Shown here piece by piece: positions 1-5,292 of a stretch of DNA of 5,292 nucleotides (its first letter is position 1; every line of letters starts with the position of its first letter). The notes beneath the pieces were generated by a model. That model was not told the origin of the DNA, searched no databases, and saw nothing but the letters and a program-made list of their open reading frames with translations. The translations under genes and the position numbers were made by a program. Source of the DNA: Bacteroidota bacterium (lineage in GTDB: Bacteria > Bacteroidota > Bacteroidia > Bacteroidales > Bacteroidaceae); the NCBI GenBank assembly GCA_023458215.1, contig JAEXAJ010000135.1, positions 1 through 5,292 on the forward strand, written 5' to 3'.

Positions 1-574
1 AATGCCTAAACTTCCTTACGCAAACAATGCGTTGGAACCTGTAATCAGTCAGCAAACTATAGATTACCACTACGGTAAGCACTTACAAACATACGTAAAT
101 AACCTCAATAACCTGGTTCCGGGTACAGAGTATGAAAATAAAGATTTAGTAACCATAGTAGCCACTGCACCGGATGGAGCCATCTTCAATAATGCAGGAC
201 AAGTTCTGAACCATACTTTATACTTCCTGCAATTTTCCCCCAAACCTGCTCATAGTGAGCCAACCGGTAAATTAGCAGAAGCTATTAAACGCGATTTTGG
301 AAACTTCGATAACTTCAAAAAAGAGTTCACAGCTGCTGCCGTAGGATTATTCGGCTCTGGCTGGGCTTGGTTATCAGTAGATAAGAACGGAAAACTTCAT
401 ATAACCAAAGAAGCTAATGGCAGTAACCCTGTACGTGCAGGACTTATTCCATTGTTAGGATTCGATGTGTGGGAACACTCCTACTATCTTGATTATCAGA
501 ATCGTCGTGCCGATCATGTAAATGCTCTTTGGAGTATTATCGACTGGGATGTAGTGGGTAATCGACTGAAATAA
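1..574 (+). CDS. sodB: Superoxide dismutase [Fe/Mn], 5' end cut by the window
   Basis: This cytoplasmic enzyme converts superoxide to oxygen and hydrogen peroxide, and in Bacteroides it protects the anaerobe during oxygen exposure. The visible frame gives 190 residues from ATG at position 2. Numbering from that Met, the four metal ligands are H23 (in YHYGKH), H71 (in LNHTLYF), D155 and H159 (in DVWEHSYY), which is the family signature. Both the N-terminal helical hairpin and the C-terminal alpha/beta domain are complete. As I recall it, the B. fragilis protein begins MTYEMPKLPY, so the Met at position 2 is probably residue 5. Base 1 (a) fits the last base of a Glu codon, and four codons are likely missing on the left. 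Q67 sits at the FeSOD-type second-sphere Gln, while G153 two residues before D155 matches the Gly seen in cambialistic enzymes such as that of Porphyromonas gingivalis. Use of either Fe or Mn is therefore inferred. The gene is followed by a strong terminator and is probably monocistronic at its 3' side. Confidence 0.96.
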   Translation, partial: MPKLPYANNALEPVISQQTIDYHYGKHLQTYVNNLNNLVPGTEYENKDLVTIVATAPDGAIFNNAGQVLNHTLYFLQFSPKPAHSEPTGKLAEAIKRDFGNFDNFKKEFTAAAVGLFGSGWAWLSVDKNGKLHITKEANGSNPVRAGLIPLLGFDVWEHSYYLDYQNRRADHVNALWSIIDWDVVGNRLK

Positions 575-607
575 GCAACAACAACCTTATAAACTCTTTT
601 TTTAATG

Positions 608-651
608 CGCACCTACGGGAATAGAAACTTCCCATAGGTGCGTTTGTGTTT
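608..651 (+). terminator. Rho-independent terminator after the superoxide dismutase gene
   Basis: Bases 608-621 pair with 629-642 in a 14-bp stem containing a single C/A mismatch (616 against 634). The loop is 7 nt (622-628), and the T-rich tail TTTGTGTTT follows at 643-651. The hairpin starts 33 bp after the sod stop codon and lies well before the next promoter. There is no T-run on the opposite strand side, so it should act on + strand transcripts. Confidence 0.8.
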
Positions 652-702
652 CAATCTAACATATTTTAAAGAAAAACGTTACCTACTGAAAGCATTTATC
701 AT

Positions 703-710
703 TAACTTTG
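703..710 (+). promoter_or_regulatory. Bacteroides-type -7 promoter element of the ThiE-like gene
   Basis: TAACTTTG matches the Bacteroides sigma-ABfr -7 consensus TAnnTTTG exactly. It would place the transcription start near 715-718, giving a leader of about 20 nt before the ATG at 738. The -33 box (expected TTTG or TTG, about 20 bp upstream) is weak; only GTTA at 678-681 is near the right place. The leader is A-rich (AACAAATAAAA) with no Shine-Dalgarno sequence, as is usual in this phylum. Confidence 0.6.
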
Positions 711-717
711 CTAAACA

Positions 718-727
718 TAAACGTTTA
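718..727. repeat. 10-bp palindrome TAAACGTTTA at the likely transcription start
   Basis: TAAACGTTTA is a perfect palindrome lying just after the -7 element and about 10 bp before the start codon of the ThiE-like gene. A second copy of its AAACGTT core occurs at 674-680, 45 bp upstream, in the -33 area. The pair brackets the promoter and could be an operator, but short A/T-rich palindromes also arise by chance. Confidence 0.4.
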
Positions 728-737
728 ACAAATAAAA

Positions 738-1346
738 ATGAAGCTCATCATAGTCACAGCGCCCACATTCTTTGTGGAAGAGGACAAGATCATTACAGCA
801 CTCTTTGAAGAAGGGCTGGATATTTTGCATCTGCGGAAACCGGAAACTCCTGCTATGTATTCCGAGCGACTTTTGACGCTAATACCTGAAAAATATCATA
901 GACGCATTGTTACTCACGAACATTTCTATTTAAAGGAAGAGTTTGACCTCATGGGTATTCATCTGAACACACGTAATCCTAATGAGCCACATGATTACTC
1001 AGGACATGTCAGTTGCACTTGCCATTCTGTAGAAGAAGTAAAAAGTAAAAAGCATTTTTATGATTATGTATTTATGAGTCCCGTTTATGACTGTATCACC
1101 AAAACAGGTACTCTTTCCGGTTATACTCCGGAAGAATTGCGCGCAGCTGGAAAAGAAAGAATAATAGATACTAAAGTTATGGCTTTAGGAGGAATTACTC
1201 CAGACAATATTTTGGAGATAAAAGATTTCGGATTTGGAGGTGCAGTAGTACTTGGTGATTTATGGAATAAATTTAATGTTTGTACAGATCGGGATTATTT
1301 AGGTGTCATCCGCCACTTTAAGAAACTAAAGGAAATGGCGGATTAA
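738..1346 (+). CDS. ThiE/TenI-superfamily protein (thiamin phosphate synthase-like)
   Basis: The 202-residue product has the length and fold signals of a single TIM-barrel ThiE/TenI protein. It shows an N-terminal strand LIIVTAP, LHLRKP at 30-35 (aligned with ThiE VQLREK), GIHLN at 73-77, CHSVEEV at 95-101, DYVFMSPVYD at 109-118, TK at 121-122, ALGGITPDN at 149-157, and a final GGAVVLGDLW phosphate-site strand. ThiE joins HMP pyrophosphate to thiazole phosphate to make thiamin phosphate; TenI is a thiazole tautomerase. Several ThiE positions differ here: the Asn-Asp pair after the third strand reads Thr59-His60, the Asp after HLG reads Asn77-Thr78, and the second basic residue of QLREK is Pro35. 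The TenI catalytic His (in GHVF) is also absent, replaced by Ser114. Automatic annotation will probably call it thiamin phosphate synthase, but I regard that activity as unproven. No other thi gene is in the window. The ATG at 738 is the first in frame after the promoter. It faces the kinase gene, 15 bp away. Confidence 0.85.
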   Translation: MKLIIVTAPTFFVEEDKIITALFEEGLDILHLRKPETPAMYSERLLTLIPEKYHRRIVTHEHFYLKEEFDLMGIHLNTRNPNEPHDYSGHVSCTCHSVEEVKSKKHFYDYVFMSPVYDCITKTGTLSGYTPEELRAAGKERIIDTKVMALGGITPDNILEIKDFGFGGAVVLGDLWNKFNVCTDRDYLGVIRHFKKLKEMAD

Positions 1347-1370
1347 AAAGTTCAATTTCCATTAGAACTT
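1344..1370 (-). terminator. Weak possible terminator for the histidine kinase gene
   Basis: AAGTTC (1348-1353) and GAACTT (1365-1370) form a 6-bp inverted repeat around an 11-nt loop that contains the kinase stop codon. Read on the - strand, the hairpin ends in T residues (GAACTTTTTAA). The stem is short and A/T-rich, so this is only a candidate. It occupies most of the 15-bp gap between the two convergent stop codons. Confidence 0.3.
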
Positions 1371-2246
1371 CCCATATTCTTTATATTCGACCCCAGCAGG
1401 CAAAGTAAAATAGAATGTAGAGCCTTCTCCTTTTTTAGATTCTACACCAATGCCACCACCATAGTGTTCAACAATAGATTTCGTAATAGAAAGACCTAAA
1501 CCTGTGCCACGAATGTTATAGTTCATCTTCACAAAACGTTCAAAGATAGCCCGGCGACTTTCTTCATCAATGCCACATCCTGTATCAGCTACATAAAAAT
1601 AAAAGTTATTATTACTCAAACGGCGATATCCAATCTTCACACTACCCTGTTCTGTAAACTTCAAAGCATTTTTCACCAAATTATTAATGACCTGTGCAAA
1701 ACGTACCCGGTCTATCATTAAACGACATTGAGGAAGTTTTTCTACAAACTCAATCTGAATACCCGACGGACGGGGATGTGCATTTTCTGCAGCACACATT
1801 TCCTGAATCAAAGCATTCACATCCACATCTCCATCTTTATATTCCATTGTATTGGCCTCAATCTTTGAGAAGTCCAATAAATCATTAATCATCTGAACAA
1901 GAAAATCTTTATTGTCATTGATTTCTTTCAGAAAAATCATTCGTTCTTCTCTACTCAGATTATCAGTCTCAGCAAGTACATTTGTAAATCCGACAATCGC
2001 ATTAAGTGGGGTACGTATCTCATGGGTCATATTGGCGATAAAGGCATTCTTCAGCTGATTACTTTCTTCCGCCACTTCATTTAATTGTTGCAAAGTCTTC
2101 AACCTCTTGGTCTTGTTGATAGACACCACAATCATAATGACCAGAAGTAATAAAATAATTACTCCAAAGCAAAGCAAGAGTATTTCATTTCTTTGATAAA
2201 AATCTGATGCCCATAAAATATAAAATGTAGCAAAATCCGGCTTCAT
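1362..2246 (-). CDS. Membrane-anchored sensor histidine kinase, no receiver domain
   Basis: A two-component sensor kinase that would autophosphorylate on His and pass the phosphate to a response regulator, at the inner membrane. From ATG at 2246 it has 294 residues. They comprise a short N-terminus of about 20 residues, one hydrophobic helix at about 22-43 (EILLLCFGVIILLLLVIMIV), and a charged helical linker. A HisKA domain follows with H75 in THEIRTPLN and a second helix ending DLLDFSKIEA. The HATPase_c domain has an N box N189-N193 (NNLVKNALKFT), G1 DTGCG at 221-225, F box with F235 and F238, and G2 GTGLGL at 247-252. All catalytic motifs are intact. There is no sizeable periplasmic, PAS, HAMP or receiver domain, and no response regulator is in the window, so input and partner are unknown. 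The frame stays open to a TTG at 2279, 11 codons further out, with a TAG two codons before it. I prefer the ATG because the promoter element at 2296-2303 would leave almost no leader before the TTG. Confidence 0.9.
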   Translation of the reverse strand: MKPDFATFYILWASDFYQRNEILLLCFGVIILLLLVIMIVVSINKTKRLKTLQQLNEVAEESNQLKNAFIANMTHEIRTPLNAIVGFTNVLAETDNLSREERMIFLKEINDNKDFLVQMINDLLDFSKIEANTMEYKDGDVDVNALIQEMCAAENAHPRPSGIQIEFVEKLPQCRLMIDRVRFAQVINNLVKNALKFTEQGSVKIGYRRLSNNNFYFYVADTGCGIDEESRRAIFERFVKMNYNIRGTGLGLSITKSIVEHYGGGIGVESKKGEGSTFYFTLPAGVEYKEYGKF

Positions 2247-2295
2247 AAAGTTGGTTATTAAAAGATAAAAGTGATCCAAATTCTATATGTGGGCA

Positions 2296-2303
2296 CAAAT
2301 ATA
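2296..2303 (-). promoter_or_regulatory. Bacteroides-type -7 promoter element of the histidine kinase gene
   Basis: On the - strand this reads TATATTTG, an exact match to TAnnTTTG. It predicts a transcription start near 2289-2291 and a leader of about 45 nt to the ATG at 2246. A TTG at 2330-2328 (- strand) is 24 bp upstream, slightly farther than the usual -33 spacing; a TTTG at 2319-2316 is too close (12 bp). The element lies downstream of the ppdK terminator, so the kinase is likely transcribed on its own. Confidence 0.55.
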
Positions 2304-2348
2304 CTAAAGAAAAAACAAATAACTGATCAATAGATACATGTTTTTTCT

Positions 2349-2394
2349 AAAAAAGATAGGCTGTAAGCCTCTTTGAAAAAGGTTTACAGCCTAT
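2349..2394 (-). terminator. Rho-independent terminator of ppdK
   Basis: Bases 2356-2370 and 2380-2394 form a 15-bp inverted repeat with one imperfect pair (2367/2383) and a 9-nt loop. On the - strand the stem is followed by C and then six T residues (2354 down to 2349), a classic intrinsic terminator. It begins 23 bp after the ppdK stop codon and separates ppdK from the kinase gene downstream. Confidence 0.85.
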
Positions 2395-2417
2395 AAATAT
2401 AAGATTTATGAAGTCTT

Positions 2418-5144
2418 TTATTTCATATCTTCAATGGCTGCCTGCGCCGCTGCCAGACGTGCAATGGGTACTCTGAATGGAGAACAACTAACGTAGTTCA
2501 AACCCACCTTATGGCAGAATTTCACAGAAGAAGGCTCACCGCCATGTTCACCACAGATACCGCATTTCAAATCCGGACGGATAGCACGGCCTTTTTCCGT
2601 AGCCATACGTACCAACTGTCCTACTCCATTCTGATCGAGAACCTGGAACGGGTCTACTTTCAGAATCTTCTTTTCCAGATAAACCGGAAGGAAAGAAGCA
2701 ATATCATCACGTGAATAACCGAATGTCATCTGCGTTAAGTCATTTGTACCGAATGAGAAGAACTCAGCAGAAGAAGCAATACGGTCAGCAGTCAAAGCTG
2801 CACGAGGAATTTCAATCATTGTACCTACCTTGAAGTCAATGCTGTCACCCAGTTCAGCGAAAAGTGCAGCAGCTTCTTCGCGAATCACCTTTTCCTGTTC
2901 TTTGAACTCATACAAGATACCAGTCAGCGGAACCATGATTTCCGGATGGGTTTCCACACCTTCTTTCTTCAGTTCCAGAGCAGCACCAAGGATAGCACGT
3001 GTCTGCATCTGAGTAATTTCAGGATACGTATTGCCCAAACGACATCCACGGTGTCCCAGCATCGGATTATGTTCACAAAGTGATTCTACACGTTGCTGGA
3101 TATATTGCAGACTAACCCCCATAGCGTCCGCCATTTCTTGTTGCCCCTTCAAATCATGCGGAACAAATTCGTGCAAAGGAGGATCAAGCAAACGGACAGT
3201 TACCGGACAACCTTCCATAGCCTGGAAGATACCCTTAAAGTCTGCTTGTTGGTAAGGCAATATCTTGGCCAAAGCTTTGCGACGTCCTTCCGCATCTTCT
3301 GCGAGGATCATCTCACGCATAGCTTTAATCTTTTCACCTTCAAAGAACATGTGTTCCGTACGGCAAAGACCAATGCCTACAGCACCAAAGTTGCGAGCTA
3401 CGCCGGCATCATGGGGAGTATCAGCATTAGTGCGTACCTGAAGTTTCGTATACTTATTGGCCAGATCCATCAATTCTGCAAAGTCTCCAGAAAGTTCAGC
3501 AGCTTTTGTTTCTACCTGACCTTTATAAACTACACCTGTACTACCATTCAATGAAATATAATCGCCTTCTTTCAGCAGAACACCATCTATTTCCACAGTA
3601 CGGGCCTTATAATCAATATTCAAAGCACCGGCACCCGATACACAGCACTTACCCATACCACGAGCAACTACTGCTGCATGAGAAGTCATGCCACCGCGGG
3701 CAGTAAGAATACCTTCTGCAACTGCCATGCCCGCCAAATCTTCGGGAGAAGTCTCGATACGTACCATTATGATACGTTTACCGGCAGCATGCCATTCTGC
3801 AGCATCATCTGCAAAGAAGACAATCTGTCCTGTAGCAGCACCCGGAGATGCGGGAAGGCCACGAGTTAAAACCTTGGCTTGTTTCAAAGCGGTCTTATCA
3901 AATACGGGGTGGAGCAATTCATCCAATTTATTGGGCTCGCAGCGCATCAATGCAGTTTTTTCATCAATCATGCCCTGACGCAGCAAATCCATTGCAATCT
4001 TCACCATAGCTGCACCAGTACGTTTACCGTTACGCGTCTGGAGGAACCAGAGTTTACCTTCCTGAACGGTAAATTCCATATCCTGCATATCTTTATAGTG
4101 GTCTTCCAACTTAGTCTGCAAAGTATCCAACTCTTTGTAGATTTCCGGCATAGCCTCTTCCATTGACGGATATTTGGCTGCACGTTCTTCTTCGCTAACA
4201 CCTGCCAGTTCTGCCCAACGTTGTGAACCGATTTTAGTAATTTGCTGCGGTGTACGGATACCTGCCACCACGTCTTCACCTTGCGCATTAATCAAATATT
4301 CACCATTAAACAAGTCTTCACCTGTACCGGCATCGCGGCTAAAGCAAACACCTGTAGCAGAAGTCTCACCCATATTACCAAATACCATTGCCTGAACATT
4401 AACGGCTGTACCCCACTCATCGGGTATACTTTCCATCTTACGATATAGAATAGCACGTTCATTCATCCAAGAATTGAATACAGCACAAACAGCGCCCCAC
4501 AACTGCTCATAAGCACAAGCCGGAAAGTCTTTGCCGGTTTGCTCCTTTACAGCAGCTTTAAACTTCTTTACTAATTCTTTGAGGTCTTCCACTTCCAGTT
4601 CATTATCCAGCTTCACACCTTTTGCATGCTTCACCTCTTCAATGATGGCTTCAAATGGATCGATATCCTCTTTATTAGTCGGTTTCATGCCCAATACCAC
4701 GTCACCATACATCTGTACGAAACGACGGTAAGAATCCCATGCAAAACGTGCATTGCCTGTTTTACGTGTCAATCCTTCTACTACTTCATCGTTCAGCCCC
4801 AGATTAAGGATCGTGTCCATCATACCCGGCATAGAAGCACGAGCGCCCGAACGTACTGAAACCAGTAATGGATTTTCTATATCACCGAACTTAGAAGACA
4901 TCAATTCTTCTACTTTTGCTATAGCGTTTTCTACTTCGCCTTTCAACAGAGCAACAACTTTTTCCTGCCCCATCTCATTATATTCGGTACAAACCTCAGT
5001 CGTAATTGTAAAACCAGGAGGAACCGGAACCCCGATAAGATTCATTTCGGCAAGGTTGGCACCTTTACCTCCCAAAAGATTTTTCATGTCGGCCTTTCCT
5101 TCTGCCTGACCGTTACCAAAGGTATAAACTCTTTTCTTGTCCAT
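2418..5144 (-). CDS. ppdK: Pyruvate, phosphate dikinase
   Basis: This cytoplasmic enzyme catalyses ATP + phosphate + pyruvate <-> PEP + AMP + PPi. In anaerobes such as Bacteroides it links glycolysis, gluconeogenesis and PPi-based energy metabolism. The 908-residue product is full length (the family is usually about 870-910). The N-terminal ATP-grasp domain (about 1-375) has LLGGKGANLAEM at 23-34 with K27, R98 in VSVRSGARASMPG, and the closing LQTRNGKRTG with Q369 and R371. The swivelling phosphohistidine domain (about 425-545) contains GGMTSHAAVVARG, with catalytic H489 and the Thr487 used for regulation in plant enzymes. The C-terminal PEP/pyruvate barrel (about 555-905) has R572, R595 (LCRTEHMF), R651 (LLDPPLHEF), metal ligands E778 (MIEIPRA) and D802 (FGTNDLTQ), and the acid/base Cys864 in CGICGEHGG. 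These positions lie a constant 33-34 residues beyond those I recall for the Clostridium symbiosum enzyme. The ATG at 5144 precedes the first conserved strand; the leader has no Shine-Dalgarno. A promoter and terminator flank it, so it is likely monocistronic. Confidence 0.98.
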   Translation of the reverse strand: MDKKRVYTFGNGQAEGKADMKNLLGGKGANLAEMNLIGVPVPPGFTITTEVCTEYNEMGQEKVVALLKGEVENAIAKVEELMSSKFGDIENPLLVSVRSGARASMPGMMDTILNLGLNDEVVEGLTRKTGNARFAWDSYRRFVQMYGDVVLGMKPTNKEDIDPFEAIIEEVKHAKGVKLDNELEVEDLKELVKKFKAAVKEQTGKDFPACAYEQLWGAVCAVFNSWMNERAILYRKMESIPDEWGTAVNVQAMVFGNMGETSATGVCFSRDAGTGEDLFNGEYLINAQGEDVVAGIRTPQQITKIGSQRWAELAGVSEEERAAKYPSMEEAMPEIYKELDTLQTKLEDHYKDMQDMEFTVQEGKLWFLQTRNGKRTGAAMVKIAMDLLRQGMIDEKTALMRCEPNKLDELLHPVFDKTALKQAKVLTRGLPASPGAATGQIVFFADDAAEWHAAGKRIIMVRIETSPEDLAGMAVAEGILTARGGMTSHAAVVARGMGKCCVSGAGALNIDYKARTVEIDGVLLKEGDYISLNGSTGVVYKGQVETKAAELSGDFAELMDLANKYTKLQVRTNADTPHDAGVARNFGAVGIGLCRTEHMFFEGEKIKAMREMILAEDAEGRRKALAKILPYQQADFKGIFQAMEGCPVTVRLLDPPLHEFVPHDLKGQQEMADAMGVSLQYIQQRVESLCEHNPMLGHRGCRLGNTYPEITQMQTRAILGAALELKKEGVETHPEIMVPLTGILYEFKEQEKVIREEAAALFAELGDSIDFKVGTMIEIPRAALTADRIASSAEFFSFGTNDLTQMTFGYSRDDIASFLPVYLEKKILKVDPFQVLDQNGVGQLVRMATEKGRAIRPDLKCGICGEHGGEPSSVKFCHKVGLNYVSCSPFRVPIARLAAAQAAIEDMK

Positions 5145-5186
5145 AATATAAATTTAAGTTTCTCGATTGTGATTTTTTTCTGTTCG

Positions 5187-5194
5187 CAAATCTA
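5187..5194 (-). promoter_or_regulatory. Bacteroides-type -7 promoter element of ppdK
   Basis: On the - strand this reads TAGATTTG, an exact TAnnTTTG match. Transcription would start near 5180-5182, leaving a leader of about 36 nt before the ppdK ATG. The -33 position holds only a T-rich GTTTTC (5218-5213), not a clean TTTG, so the promoter may depend on an activator or be modest in strength. Confidence 0.55.
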
Positions 5195-5210
5195 AGTATA
5201 TTTCGCATAC

Positions 5211-5239
5211 TAGAAAACTTTTTGAGAAAAAACTTTCTA
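5211..5239. repeat. AAAACTTT direct repeat and TAGAAA/TTTCTA inverted repeat upstream of ppdK
   Basis: AAAACTTT occurs at 5214-5221 and again at 5229-5236, 15 bp apart, and the block is bounded by TAGAAA (5211-5216) and TTTCTA (5234-5239). It covers the -33 area of the ppdK promoter and what lies just upstream. The composition is strongly A/T-rich, so chance is a real alternative. Confidence 0.3.
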
Positions 5240-5245
5240 TCAAAA

Positions 5246-5263
5246 TGCAATTTCGACATTGCA
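5246..5263. promoter_or_regulatory. Possible operator: TGCAAT-N6-ATTGCA palindrome upstream of ppdK
   Basis: TGCAAT (5246-5251) and ATTGCA (5258-5263) form a perfect 6-bp inverted repeat around TTCGAC. Its centre is about 74 bp upstream of the predicted ppdK transcription start, a distance typical of an activator site for a dimeric regulator. It could instead belong to a gene beyond the right edge. The regulator is unknown. Confidence 0.35.
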
Positions 5264-5292
5264 ATCTTTAATATTTCACTTCATAGAGAGAA

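Noticed and set aside
575..737. Possible TPP riboswitch or small RNA before the ThiE-like gene
   Set aside because: The only strong structure is the hairpin at 608-642, which behaves as the sod terminator. The leader after the predicted start is about 20 nt, too short for a riboswitch.
1694..1888. A 64-residue + strand frame opposite the histidine kinase
   Set aside because: Antisense to the HATPase and dimerisation coding region, with no family resemblance or start signal.
2277..2279. TTG as the start codon of the histidine kinase
   Set aside because: It is the outermost possible start, but a -7 promoter element at 2296-2303 would leave a leader of only about 10 nt, and an in-frame ATG is available 11 codons later. 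It is kept as an alternative only.
3093..3554. A 153-residue open frame on the + strand, antisense to ppdK
   Set aside because: It lies wholly inside the well-conserved ppdK coding region, has no recognisable motif, and its Cys/Ser-rich product looks like a shadow translation.
4001..4288. A 95-residue - strand frame inside ppdK
   Set aside because: It is an out-of-frame shadow on the same strand as an intact ppdK with all domains; there is no frameshift in the real gene.
1..5292. A defence system, mobile element, CRISPR array or other new multi-gene system
   Set aside because: All coding space is taken by four recognisable chromosomal genes; no transposase, integrase, long repeats or array-like spacing is visible.

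Overview
The window looks like ordinary chromosomal DNA from a Bacteroidales gut anaerobe, most likely Bacteroides or Phocaeicola. Three things point that way. The superoxide dismutase closely resembles, as far as I recall, the Bacteroides fragilis enzyme. Three intergenic regions carry a match to the Bacteroides -7 promoter element TAnnTTTG. The starts have A/T-rich leaders with no Shine-Dalgarno sequence. Species cannot be fixed from the sequence alone.

Layout, left to right. (1) The + strand Fe/Mn superoxide dismutase gene (up to 574) is nearly complete; the window probably removes its first four codons. A strong hairpin terminator follows (608-651). (2) A + strand gene (738-1346) encodes a ThiE/TenI-superfamily barrel protein, with its own promoter at about 703-710. 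(3) Converging on it, only 15 bp away, is a - strand gene (1362-2246) for a small membrane-anchored sensor histidine kinase without a receiver domain. It has its own promoter at about 2296-2303. (4) Upstream of the kinase on the - strand is a full-length pyruvate, phosphate dikinase gene, ppdK (2418-5144). A hairpin terminator lies just after it (2349-2394) and a promoter region before it (5145-5292).

The four genes look like separate transcription units, not one operon. Each of the last three has its own promoter-like element, and terminators follow sod and ppdK. Their roles (oxygen defence, a thiamin-family protein, signalling, PEP/pyruvate interconversion) do not form an obvious pathway. 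No gap exceeds 300 bp; the intergenic stretches are 575-737, 1347-1361, 2247-2417 and 5145-5292.

I saw no tRNA, rRNA, CRISPR array, insertion sequence or phage gene, and nothing that amounts to a new multi-gene system. The points most worth a second look are the ThiE-like protein, which lacks several residues expected of thiamin phosphate synthase, the start codon and bare architecture of the kinase, and small palindromes upstream of ppdK and at the thiE-like promoter.
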